Origin: M30B80 sp965656935
Lineage (GTDB): Bacteria; Pseudomonadota; Alphaproteobacteria; Rhodobacterales; Rhodobacteraceae
Length of the DNA: 64,000 nt
Assembly: GCA_965656935.1 (NCBI GenBank)
Contig: CBFHMG010000002.1
Span: forward strand, 1 to 64,000
Reading direction: 5' to 3'
The position numbers were made by a program, and so were the translations under genes. Position 1 is the first letter of the stretch; each line of letters opens with the position of its first letter. The notes below the pieces were generated by a model. The model made no database searches and was not told the DNA's origin. It saw nothing but the letters and a program-made list of their open reading frames with translations. Shown here piece after piece: positions 1 to 7,432 of this stretch.

Positions 1-1
1 G

Positions 2-85
2 CGGCATGGCATTGAAAAGCGCAGGATGGCCCAAGGTGTGGTGTTCATCGGCCTCAAGACAGCCGCAGCACAGGAACGAGGGTAA
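2..85 (+). CDS. C-terminal tail of a truncated-by-window gene, product unknown
   Basis: An open frame enters from the left edge and stops at TAA 83-85, giving 27 residues that end KTAAAQERG. I do not recognise the family; basic residues followed by GVVFIGLK suggest the last strand of a small DNA-binding or replication domain, but that is a guess. The last few codons are shared at DNA level with the VapE-like tail ending at 1760, and the sequence after the stop is the same repeat in both places. The gene could be a phage or plasmid replication protein whose body lies outside the window. Confidence 0.4.
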   Translation, partial: RHGIEKRRMAQGVVFIGLKTAAAQERG

Positions 86-193
86 CGATCAATGTAGGAT
101 GTGTAGGATGTTTAGGGTTATTCTAACCATAGGATATTTTGCAGAAATATCTCTATAGGTTGAGAAAAAGCTACACACCCTGCATTTGATACA
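70..193. repeat. Accessory direct repeat, copy 1
   Basis: About 124 bp similar to 1745-1858. It starts in the last codons of the upstream frame, continues with near-tandem GTAGGATGT units (93-111), a long imperfect dyad (about 126-166; perfect core GATATTT/AAATATC), and ends with an inverted, degenerate form of the GTAGGATGT motif (171-193). Copy 1 carries about 9 bp in the GTAGGATGT part that copy 2 lacks. The dyad could act as a terminator or as a protein-binding site; nothing proves either. Confidence 0.75.
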
Positions 194-216
194 CCACTTC
201 GCCCTATTTGTTCAGA

Positions 217-543
217 TTAATAACCCCTAACAGACTGGACGCAGCTCTCCATAAGCCGACCATCTGAAAGCGCCAGCCGAACGCGGTTAGGGTCTTGAAA
301 CGAAAGTTCAATGGCGTCGTTCAGCCAGAACCAAAGCTCCCTGTTCGTGTCAAAGGCGCTATCCGCCATGTCCTTTGCAACACCAATGGGAATACCCTGA
401 TCGCGGAAATAAAGAGCCTGCTCCACTACGGGCATATAAGCTTGGCACATAGAGTTAGCTAAACCGCTCTGCGCATCGGCTCGACCGGTTGAGGTTCCGA
501 TGGCTCCGCTTAAAACTGCAAGCCCCAATGCTGCCGCGGCCAA
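217..543 (-). CDS. Small exported protein of unknown function
   Basis: A 108-residue product with a hydrophobic N-terminal segment and an Ala-rich cleavage region (RADAQS near residue 24), so probably periplasmic. Two cysteines in the mature part (CQAYM and ESCVQS) could form one disulfide. I do not recognise a family. The start is unclear: TTG at 543 has no ribosome site, whereas AGGGGA lies six bases before an in-frame ATC at 564, which would add ISYQANK and give the basic n-region a signal peptide normally has. The ancestral start may therefore have been an ATG at 564 that mutated. First of three same-strand exported-protein genes. Confidence 0.6.
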   Translation of the reverse strand: MAAAALGLAVLSGAIGTSTGRADAQSGLANSMCQAYMPVVEQALYFRDQGIPIGVAKDMADSAFDTNRELWFWLNDAIELSFQDPNRVRLALSDGRLMESCVQSVRGY

Positions 544-631
544 TTTGTTTGCTTGATAGCTGATGTTCAGTCCCCTTTTGGGTAGGTTAGTTCGTCTCTA
601 AACTTGAATTGGCAATATCGTCAGCCAATTG

Positions 632-1117
632 CTAAAAGCAATTGTCCAAGATGGTTTGTCCGGCTCGTGTACTGCCACGAAAAGTAAAAGTATCTGCACG
701 GCGTATGTCTAGTTCCTGAACCAATATTCCGAACCCGATGGGCCGCGACGCAACCAGCATATGCTCAGCTATTCTTCGCAAGGTTGCCTCGTCAGTCACC
801 TGCACCGCAACATAAGTATCGTTCCATGAAGTAAGCAACGCTGGGGTTTCGTGACGCTGGCTTGCACTATCTTGATGAACAAATAAAGCTGGCCAATCAG
901 AAATCCGACCAGAGGTGTCACGTATCAAGTAAGCGAGAAGCGGTTCTGACTGACTACCACATTCAAACCTTACAATGTTGCCGTTATCCCCCATGCCAGA
1001 CACTGTGACATTCACGTTGCCAAACACATCTTCGCCAGATGCTTGAATGTCCCAAAAGGCCAATGCTCCATTAGCTGTTACCAAAAAAGCCAAAATTGCC
1101 AAAATTATGCTTTTCAT
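632..1117 (-). CDS. Exported protein of unknown function (161 aa)
   Basis: The product starts with a clear Sec signal peptide (hydrophobic residues 3-19, cleavage after NGALA) and is likely periplasmic. A GGGGGA ribosome site stands directly before the ATG. The mature part has just two cysteines, one at FECGS and one at the extreme C-terminus (LDNCF), a spacing that suggests a disulfide closing a beta-rich fold. The ending FTFRGSTRAG...C recalls the F-x-x-x-G...A...C ending of several periplasmic beta-domain families such as VasI-like proteins, but the rest cannot be assigned. Same strand as its two neighbours, with about 40 and 90 bp gaps. Confidence 0.65.
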   Translation of the reverse strand: MKSIILAILAFLVTANGALAFWDIQASGEDVFGNVNVTVSGMGDNGNIVRFECGSQSEPLLAYLIRDTSGRISDWPALFVHQDSASQRHETPALLTSWNDTYVAVQVTDEATLRRIAEHMLVASRPIGFGILVQELDIRRADTFTFRGSTRAGQTILDNCF

Positions 1118-1153
1118 ATTGATCCCCCCAAAAACTAACAGGCTACTATAATT

Positions 1154-1516
1154 CTAGAATCCATCTGAACAAAACTCATAGACGTCTGCGATTCCCTCAG
1201 ACGTCTCAACCCAAAGATTACCGTTCATATAAACACTGATCTTCGCAGCCATCTGATACTCATAACCCTCGCTGTTGCAGCTCAGCTGTAATGCAGCCTC
1301 TCCACCAACAAAATCTTCTTCCAAGACTTCGCAATAGGCCTCATAAAAGCTGATAGCGCCTGGCTCAATTACTAAGGTGCGTTCAGTCAAGCTTCCACAT
1401 TGATCAACACTGTAAGTCCCAAAAGCTTCATCGGTTATACTGCCCCCCGCATTGGCTGCGACAGCACTAGTAGATAATAAACACGGCACAAGGATACCTA
1501 GATACATCTTTCCCAA
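1154..1516 (-). CDS. Small Cys-rich exported protein, paralogue of 3788-4141
   Basis: I place the start at TTG 1516, which follows GAGGAGG by six bases and gives MGKMYLGILVPCLLSTSAVAANA, a normal signal peptide; an upstream start at 1543 would disrupt it. The mature protein is about 95 residues with four cysteines. The stretch GAISFYEAYC...AALQLSC matches GSISFCEATC...AALYDLSC of the protein at 3788-4141, and both end with Y-x-x-x-x-C type tails, so I infer one family. The function is unknown. Likely role: secreted or periplasmic, disulfide-bonded. Confidence 0.65.
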   Translation of the reverse strand: MGKMYLGILVPCLLSTSAVAANAGGSITDEAFGTYSVDQCGSLTERTLVIEPGAISFYEAYCEVLEEDFVGGEAALQLSCNSEGYEYQMAAKISVYMNGNLWVETSEGIADVYEFCSDGF

Positions 1517-1667
1517 ACCCGAACCTCCTCTCAAATAAAGCAAACTACACCGAATGTTATAGTGTCGATTAAGAGTTCGTCAAAAAATAGCCAAAAGCCA
1601 CTAAAAGCTCTCCTCAACATAAACTGAAACTATGCATGCGCATGGCGCAAATCATAAAGGTGAATAG

Positions 1668-1760
1668 GCCGCAGCGCTGTCGCTCTACAGAGATGGCGAG
1701 GCGTGGTGGTTTACACCTGATGAAGCGGCCTTGGCAGGTGCGGAGCAGGAACGCGGGTAA
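1668..1760 (+). pseudogene. C-terminal remnant of a VapE-like phage/plasmid replication protein
   Basis: The frame after TAG 1665-1667 encodes 30 residues containing LYRDGEAWWFTPDEAAL and ending AGAEQERG, then TAA. This fits the conserved segment just after the ATPase core of VapE (virulence-associated protein E, PF05272), typically LWAEA-x-x-LY-x-x-GE-x-WW-(F/L)-(T/D), followed by E/A-rich sequence and EQ-x-x-R. No ATPase domain is encoded upstream, so this is a decayed remnant. It runs straight into repeat copy 2, which supports a past phage-satellite or plasmid insertion here. Confidence 0.5.
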
Positions 1761-1858
1761 CGATCAATGTAGGATGTGTAGGGTTGTTCTGACTATAGGA
1801 GATTTTTTGAAATATCTCTATAGGTTGAGAAAAAGCTACAAATGCTGCATTTAATACA
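1745..1858. repeat. Accessory direct repeat, copy 2
   Basis: Counterpart of 70-193. It starts inside the last codons of the VapE-like remnant, then CGATCAATGTAGGATGTG, a dyad centred near 1808 (GAGAT...ATCTC plus flanking CTATAGG), and GAGAAAAAGCTACA. The remainder up to 2089 is A+T-rich and contains no gene I can support. The two copies bracket the three minus-strand exported-protein genes (217-1516). Confidence 0.75.
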
Positions 1859-2089
1859 TACCCGACTAGTTTGATGTACATTATCTCACCGGCCATAAAA
1901 ACGTGTTTTGAACGGCGTAATAATGACAGTAGGGTAGATCAGAATAGCGTCACTTCTGATGGATTGTAGGCCGCCAAGTAAGTACCAATTGATTCTGAGG
2001 CAAAAACTTGACGCAGTATTGTGAACTGCTAACCTTGCTAACGCAAAAAGTGAAATTTCAACAACGCTGGCACTCAATGGGAGGTTCAA

Positions 2090-2587
2090 ATGGGATGCTT
2101 TACAAGGTTATTTTTGTCAATTTGCGCAGCAGCACTTTTCATTTTCGTTCAAGCAAGCGATGTGCGCGCGCAGGCTTGCCCTTCATATAACAACAATACC
2201 GTCTTTGGTTCGACTTCGTTGAGTGCGGGCTTCATGCCCGACCCTTACGTGCGCAACTTGACCGCCGGCGGGCGCGTTGACTTATCACGTTGTATTAATG
2301 GAGCGTTTGGTTTTGTTGTAACGCGGCCTGATTTCCGATTGTTCTACAATGGACGGTCGCCCACCGGGCTTTTGACTTTTGCTTTGGAGTCAAGGTCGGG
2401 CGTGGATCCAGTGCTGCTGGTGAACGCGCCCGATGGGTCGTGGCATTTTAACGATGACCATCGGGGATTCAACTCAGCAATCACATTCAACAATCCAATG
2501 TCAGGGCAGTATGACATTTGGACGGGCAGTTATCATCGGTCTTCGAACAACCCAGCACAATTGATTGTGACCGAATACCAGTACTAA
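2090..2587 (+). CDS. Exported single-domain protein with PPC-like beta domain
   Basis: 165 residues: signal peptide (hydrophobic 8-20, cleavage near VRAQA) followed by one beta-rich domain. GSTSLSAGFMPDPY, LTAGGRVDLSRC, LLVNAPDGSWHFNDD and MSGQYDIWTGSY are hallmarks of a domain found, often in tandem, in secreted alphaproteobacterial proteins annotated as peptidase S1-associated or pre-peptidase C-terminal-like. No catalytic triad is present, so it is not itself a protease. The domain probably binds a partner or substrate outside the cell. Start: ATG after GGGAGG. It stands alone, the first plus-strand gene after repeat copy 2. Confidence 0.7.
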   Translation: MGCFTRLFLSICAAALFIFVQASDVRAQACPSYNNNTVFGSTSLSAGFMPDPYVRNLTAGGRVDLSRCINGAFGFVVTRPDFRLFYNGRSPTGLLTFALESRSGVDPVLLVNAPDGSWHFNDDHRGFNSAITFNNPMSGQYDIWTGSYHRSSNNPAQLIVTEYQY

Positions 2588-2790
2588 GTGTCTGACTTCA
2601 GGCAGAGAATAAGTTCGTTTCACCTGGGCCAGCAAGTTTTGTCAGTTGAGTTGCATAATCCATATGGATCTTTACTCATTTGGATATTGTGCTGCGTACC
2701 CTAGCCTTGCAATCTGGTGCCTATTGACTTGCGAGATCAAGCAGTATCTCGTCACTAGAGATATTAGAAAAACGTAAAAATGGACTTAAA

Positions 2791-3234
2791 ATGGATGACT
2801 TTGAGGCGATACTTTTAATCACCACGCTGGTGTTCGGCGCAATCGGAAGCCTTATCCTCGCGATGCTTCATGGGTTAGGATACAATCTGTTCGGTTTCAA
2901 AGCGGACAAGCCAGGTTTCTGGAAACGCTTCATATTTCAGGTTGGCGCTACAGTTGTATCCTACGGCGTATTTTACATCATTGGGGAACTTATGGTTTCA
3001 TCCGCAGATGTCAGCGCTTCAATACTCACAACTCTGGTAGAAGCTGGGGGTATAGGCCTCTTTCTTATCATTGCCGTAGCAACAGCAGTAGTTTATCACG
3101 TCAGCCTTGGAACAGCCATCTACTTGCTTGGGTCGAAGTCTATGAACATCGCGATGAAAACGCCCAGCATATGCACTGCGGTAATATTCATCCTTATGGC
3201 TCTGCCAGGCATTCTAGCGATGTTCGCAAGCTGA
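2791..3234 (+). CDS. Four-helix membrane protein of unknown function
   Basis: 147 residues with four predicted membrane helices (about 7-29, 47-67, 83-104, 122-145) and a short basic loop (KADKPGFWKR, 38-47) after the first. No conserved catalytic motif is seen and I cannot name a family. Its ribosome site is weak (AAAACG region well upstream), typical of this A+T-rich segment. It lies between two exported-protein genes on the same strand, separated by gaps of about 200 and 100 bp, so it is probably transcribed on its own. Confidence 0.6.
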   Translation: MDDFEAILLITTLVFGAIGSLILAMLHGLGYNLFGFKADKPGFWKRFIFQVGATVVSYGVFYIIGELMVSSADVSASILTTLVEAGGIGLFLIIAVATAVVYHVSLGTAIYLLGSKSMNIAMKTPSICTAVIFILMALPGILAMFAS

Positions 3235-3333
3235 CAATTATTCAGGTGGTACTCCCGCTCTCGAAATGTGTATAGCTCAAGCCAGCTACACTTTAAGCGG
3301 GATGTGTCGAACCTAGAGTAGAGATAACCTCCA

Positions 3334-3645
3334 ATGAAGTATATTTTATTAGTGATCGCGGGATTTGCGCTTTACACCACCAACCCATCAATTCAAGATT
3401 TTAATTTCTATGTGCGGGAGCAGGCTAATAGCCGCATGAGCTTAGATGACAACCTGGCAAATACATTTGTTGCCGAATTTTTGTCTGCGGCTGCAATAGA
3501 GTCCACGCATAGAACAAACTACTTTTTTGCCTCTAAATTCACCATTGATACATCTGCCGTGAGACTGTTTGCCCCCAGTATACCAATGAAAATTGAAGTC
3601 CTAGGTATTGGTGGACAGTTCATACCGTTGACAGATGTCCCGTAA
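3334..3645 (+). CDS. DUF4359-like membrane-anchored or exported protein
   Basis: 103 residues with a hydrophobic N-terminus directly followed by TTNPSIQDFNFYV and, later, RTNYFFASKFTIDT. An N-terminal helix, then a TNP-S-x-x-D/Y motif, then a R-x-NY-x-x-(F/S) motif is the layout of DUF4359 proteins (PF14271); the match is from memory and is moderate. The hydrophobic segment could be a signal peptide or a membrane anchor. No function is known for the family. No neighbour clearly belongs with it. Confidence 0.5.
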   Translation: MKYILLVIAGFALYTTNPSIQDFNFYVREQANSRMSLDDNLANTFVAEFLSAAAIESTHRTNYFFASKFTIDTSAVRLFAPSIPMKIEVLGIGGQFIPLTDVP

Positions 3646-3787
3646 GTCCAAGTCTTACTTACTTCAAGATGACATTTGGACGACAGTCGCGACTGGGCGA
3701 TAAGACTGAGCAGCTGTATACCCTCGAATATTATTCAACTAAAATGTATATCATCTAGTGAGCAATCTAAAATGAGGAACCGTTTTA

Positions 3788-4141
3788 ATGAAAAGAATAC
3801 TTACATCAATGGCCGTATTAGCATCATTTACGGCGGGAGGAGCCTCTGCGCAACCATTGCAAGGAATGTGCCTAGACATGCGTGAGGCCGGTTGTATGCC
3901 CCGCTTCCTGCCTTTCGAAGGTGGCTCAATCAGTTTTTGCGAGGCAACCTGCTCACTGAATAATCCAGTAAATGTGCGCGGTATAAATGCCGCTCTTTAC
4001 GACCTGTCGTGCCTGGCTGACTATGACACTCCGTTAGACGGCTCTCGAGTGATGATATTAAGCCAAACCGACTGGAACGGACGTACTGCCATATCTTGGA
4101 TAGACGAGCGGACAATGTACGATATCGTTCCATGTCCTTAG
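3788..4141 (+). CDS. Small Cys-rich exported protein, paralogue of 1154-1516
   Basis: 117 residues: signal peptide MKRILTSMAVLASFTAGGASA, then a mature domain of about 96 residues with six cysteines (GMCLD, AGCMP, ISFCEATC, LSC, VPCP). ISF-x-EA-x-C followed by a G-x-x-AAL-x-x-LSC segment and an ending Y-D-I-V-P-C matches the protein at 1154-1516, which lacks two of the cysteines. I infer an ancient duplication inside this region. Function unknown; most likely a disulfide-bonded periplasmic or secreted protein. Confidence 0.65.
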   Translation: MKRILTSMAVLASFTAGGASAQPLQGMCLDMREAGCMPRFLPFEGGSISFCEATCSLNNPVNVRGINAALYDLSCLADYDTPLDGSRVMILSQTDWNGRTAISWIDERTMYDIVPCP

Positions 4142-4322
4142 GCCTATCGCGAGGACACTCAACTGACTGTGTACCCCAATTAAGTGACTCAAGTTTAATG
4201 CTAGTGTATGACTTGCGGCTGGTCCATCAGAACAATGCTTTCCGCGGCATGCGAGCGGTAGCCTAATAATAGGTTAGACGATTTTTAACCTATTCAATGG
4301 GGGTATCGTATTTTCTGGGTGT

Positions 4323-4670
4323 TCAGTTGCATTGATCAAAGCGGGTTTGCTCAAATTCAAGCCAGTACTCGCCATTGAACTCGAATACGAAATATTCGTT
4401 TCCCTGCTCGTCTAGCAGCGCAACTACAAAACCCTCCGGTGGCTTCTGCCTGCCAAAATACGAATAGATGGACATTGCCCTTACTGTATCGCCGGCGACG
4501 GACATGGTTACATTCCACTCCTCACCAGCGCTTGGGTGGATGATAAACTCAATCTGCCGCTCTGGAGCGCCTCCGCAGTAAACAACCCCTTCTGGAGCCT
4601 CCATGGCTGCAACTGCAAACACCACCAAGCAAAGCAAGGCAACTATAATCGCTCCAATCCTCTGCGCCAT
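4323..4670 (-). CDS. Small exported protein of unknown function (115 aa)
   Basis: An N-terminal helix (residues 5-21) ending AVAAMEA serves as signal peptide. The mature part is acidic, rich in aromatic residues, and has one cysteine near its start (VVYCGG) and one at the end (FDQCN), repeating the first-and-last cysteine layout of the 632-1117 product without clear sequence similarity. It lies 13 bp downstream of the coiled-coil gene at 4684-5160 on the same strand and may be co-transcribed with it. Confidence 0.6.
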   Translation of the reverse strand: MAQRIGAIIVALLCLVVFAVAAMEAPEGVVYCGGAPERQIEFIIHPSAGEEWNVTMSVAGDTVRAMSIYSYFGRQKPPEGFVVALLDEQGNEYFVFEFNGEYWLEFEQTRFDQCN

Positions 4671-4683
4671 TAATTGCTGTCCT

Positions 4684-5160
4684 CTAAGCTCCTGGGACTA
4701 TCTGATTCACGAGTAGCAGAGGCGGAGGTTTATTTCGCTCCCCTAAGTTCACTATTTTGTCAGCCTGTGATTTGCGCTCAATCAAATATGCAAATGATTG
4801 GGTAACCTCATGGAGGCGAGTCTCGGCCGTCTCAGCCCTTATGGCGTTTGCCGCAGACTGACGCTCAACGCTCTTAATATGATCTTTGAGTTGACTACGC
4901 TCTGCCTTTACGATTTCGAGGGAAACTGCATATTGAAGCAGTTCATCTTTTTTACTCTCTAGCTTTTGAGACAATTCTAGGATTTCAACTTTCTGACTGC
5001 GCTCAAACGAACCGATCTTGAACAATAGCTTTAGTGCAACATCAACATCAAGTCCGTCCTCTCCGATCTCAGTCAAATCAAAGAGACTCGTGGCCATAAA
5101 AGAAAGTGTAGCTTTGCTTCTACCCGTGATTTTTGCGAGCTTTTCCCATTGAATAACCAT
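4684..5160 (-). CDS. HTH-like N-terminus plus coiled coil protein
   Basis: 158 residues. The first ~60 (WEKLAKITGRSKATLSFMAT...) look like a helix-turn-helix: residues 6-25 fit a recognition-helix pattern. From about 50 to 128 the sequence is Leu/Lys/Glu/Gln-rich with heptad spacing (coiled coil). The tail (PPPLLLVNQIVPGA) is unstructured. This layout recalls KfrA-type plasmid DNA-binding proteins but is shorter, and identity is not established. It could be a regulator or a DNA-organising protein of the element. 13 bp before 4323-4670. Confidence 0.45.
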   Translation of the reverse strand: MVIQWEKLAKITGRSKATLSFMATSLFDLTEIGEDGLDVDVALKLLFKIGSFERSQKVEILELSQKLESKKDELLQYAVSLEIVKAERSQLKDHIKSVERQSAANAIRAETAETRLHEVTQSFAYLIERKSQADKIVNLGERNKPPPLLLVNQIVPGA

Positions 5161-5483
5161 TAAATTTTCGTAGCCTTAATTTTAGAATTAGCGCGAAAGT
5201 GTGTCTCATCAGGGTTTTGGCATCAAGAACTGCGTTAACGAAGCGAGCGTCCAGTTCATCTAGTTTACTTCGTTACTCGCACATCAGATTGCATAAAAGT
5301 ATCCATTTTGCCAAAAGAAAATACTCCAATGTCCGATCGCAAAGGCAAAGCTCAGCTATGCTGTTCCAGCTAAGCAGTCTGGCGTGTACCCGTCGGTTGG
5401 TCCACCAACGGAGACTGTTTTTTCCTGCAGATTGGAAGATTACTTTTAGAAAGCTTCTCCACGATTAAGGTCGAGTTGATCAG
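5161..5483. other. Gap without supported gene
   Basis: About 320 bp between the coiled-coil gene and the EamA transporter, both transcribed leftward. A plus-strand open stretch (5199-5468) is Ser/Arg-rich with no ribosome site and I do not believe it. The upstream half must hold the promoter of 4684-5160. I see no repeat, RNA or terminator. Confidence 0.4.
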
Positions 5484-6464
5484 TTAATCAGCCTCGCTTT
5501 CGTTATTCATACGCTCAAACATAATGAACACAACGAGAGCAGAGATCACTATCCCCCCACCAACCAACATCATCATAGTTGGTTTTTCTCCCATGCCCCA
5601 CCATACCCACAGAGGCCCCAATATTGTTTCAGACAACATGATTAAGCTTACTGTTGAAGATTTTATGCTCCTTGCAGCATAAGACAGTGCTACGAAAGAC
5701 AGTGGCAAAATAAATATACCAGTAAAGGCAATTGAAATCATTTTAGCTATAGAGAGCCATTGTAACGTGTCAGCGAACAAAAAGCCCACCAAAGCTGCAC
5801 ACATTGCTCCAATAGCCAATGCTAGTGGAAAAGGTGCTTCGCTATCCTTACGTATTAAAGTAAAATTCATTGCAAGTGCTAGAGCTACTCCTAACCCTAA
5901 CAGCAATCCAATCAAAGTATTTTTGTCCAGCCTTAAGCCCCCAACTTCATTTCCTAGTAGTGAAATTAACAATCCAGCCATAACCACAAGTGCGGCAACT
6001 AGCGTTAATTTAGAAACTGGTTCGTTCAGGATAAATATTGATAAAAGGGACGCAAATATTGGAACTGTAGAAACGCCGATAAGGACTATCACAACGGGAG
6101 CCAGTGCAATCGCTAGGCTAAAAAATACAGCGTTAAGTATTTGACAACATATTAGAACGCCGAAGCTAAGCGTTGCTGCTTTTTGCAAACTCTTCCAGCC
6201 ATTCAACACTACCCAAATAATGAAATAGGCTAGGCTACTTAAGCCCCCACGCCAGATAAGCATATTCCAGCCATCCAGTTGTGAAAAGCGCATCAGAAAA
6301 GTATCAGGCGTTAACAACAATGCTCCGATTGCTGCCAGGATAACTCCCATTGTGGTAGTGCCGATTCCGGTCGTAATCTGCTGAAGCCTCGTATTTGGTG
6401 TGTTAGTGGTGCCAGCATTGACACGATCATTAATCCCACACCGTTTCAAGCCCATTAGCTCCAC
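5484..6464 (-). CDS. EamA-family (DMT) transporter
   Basis: A polytopic inner-membrane protein with about ten helices arranged as two five-helix EamA repeats (roughly residues 37-170 and 183-315), each starting near a Gly-rich helix. FILNEPVSKLTLVAALVVMAG and the W-MGE-P...G stretch near 290 are the family's inter-helix signatures. The family exports metabolites or amino acids; the substrate cannot be read from sequence. The start is either GTG 6464 or ATG 6455; GGTGGAG lies just before the latter. Helix content is normal, so the gene looks intact despite its A+T-rich setting. Confidence 0.85.
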   Translation of the reverse strand: MELMGLKRCGINDRVNAGTTNTPNTRLQQITTGIGTTTMGVILAAIGALLLTPDTFLMRFSQLDGWNMLIWRGGLSSLAYFIIWVVLNGWKSLQKAATLSFGVLICCQILNAVFFSLAIALAPVVIVLIGVSTVPIFASLLSIFILNEPVSKLTLVAALVVMAGLLISLLGNEVGGLRLDKNTLIGLLLGLGVALALAMNFTLIRKDSEAPFPLALAIGAMCAALVGFLFADTLQWLSIAKMISIAFTGIFILPLSFVALSYAARSIKSSTVSLIMLSETILGPLWVWWGMGEKPTMMMLVGGGIVISALVVFIMFERMNNESEAD

Positions 6465-6881
6465 CTATGCTCTGGTAGATCTAGTCAACTGGTGAACTTT
6501 AGTTCCCCCGGATGTACGTTTCGATCACCAAGGGTGTGCGTTATTTCTAAGCTTTCTAGGAGAATATAAGCACAGGATAACACTATCCCCGTTGTTGAAC
6601 CATTTTCAGCGGACTATTCTGGGGCAGCAAGAAGTTTGATGAGGCCGCTCAATACCGCGTTAAAACGACAGCACGTATCGATAAGAAAACATTTCCAACT
6701 TCAGAAACGCCGCACAAAAAGTCAGTTACGTATTCGTAATTTGCGCCAGTTCCGGTCTTCTCATAAATTGACTCGCCGATACACTCACCCCCAAGCCATT
6801 TATCTGTTGTTTTAGATAGCTAGGACGCCGATGGCAACGCGCTAGCTTTGACCATACAGACTGCTCTTGAGGCTGAACTTT
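6465..6881. other. Gap without supported gene
   Basis: Some 417 bp. A plus-strand stretch of about 45 codons after TGA near 6595, with FWGSKKFDEAAQYRVKTTAR, stays open up to 6739 and looks protein-like, but has no start or ribosome site; it could be a gene fragment. The rest must carry the promoter of the EamA gene. Nothing else is visible. Confidence 0.35.
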
Positions 6882-7211
6882 TCACTGAAGAGATAGCGGT
6901 GTTGCGCCAGATTCCATTCTTGTAATTTTTCCATCTTTCACCAAACGCACCAGCATCACTGCGTTTCTACCCGCTGGTCCGTCTAGTATTGAATGGCTGA
7001 CAATGATTTCATCATTCTCATAGATTAAACGTCTGGCCTCAGATTTTACTTTATCTCTGACGCCTGTCATCAAGTAATCAATGAACTCATTCTTGGTCAT
7101 CTTCTCGCCAGTATTATGTCTGACAAAAATAAAGCTGTCGTCCAACAATTCTTCCATACTTGGCCTGTCGAGTGCGTTTGCTGCGTCCCACCATTTATTA
7201 AATAAGCTCAC
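6882..7211 (-). CDS. NTF2/SnoaL-like fold protein
   Basis: 109 residues starting FNKWWDAANALDRPSMEELLDDSFIFVRH and ending with strand-rich DEIIVSHSIL and ITRMESGATPL: the alpha-helix-then-curved-sheet layout of the NTF2-like superfamily (SnoaL-type). Members are small enzymes or ligand-binding domains; the substrate cannot be told. The start is GTG 7211, preceded by AAGGAG at ideal spacing. It is a lone gene, the closest to the tRNA-Thr inside the accessory region. Confidence 0.65.
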   Translation of the reverse strand: MSLFNKWWDAANALDRPSMEELLDDSFIFVRHNTGEKMTKNEFIDYLMTGVRDKVKSEARRLIYENDEIIVSHSILDGPAGRNAVMLVRLVKDGKITRMESGATPLSLQ

Positions 7212-7432
7212 CGTATGCTCCTTGTTTAAGGCCAGGCTGTCAGTCTAATCGCTTCATGCACAAACCAAATTTCTATTTTGGATATTCAGGCCAAAACTTT
7301 CCCAAGGCAATCCTTCTCAGAAAAAAAATTAGAGTTCGCTATTCCTGTTTGCCAATGAGCGCTCTCAGCGCCTCCAATTCGTTCTTTCATCTGTTGGATT
7401 GTGGCGGCTGATAACATTAATCCCCGATAGCA

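Noticed and set aside
5199..5468. 89-codon plus-strand frame
   Set aside because: Ser/Arg-rich with no ribosome site and no fold-like pattern; treated as chance in the gap.
6595..6740. 45-codon protein-like stretch
   Set aside because: No start codon or ribosome site and no family recognised; recorded only as a possible fragment.
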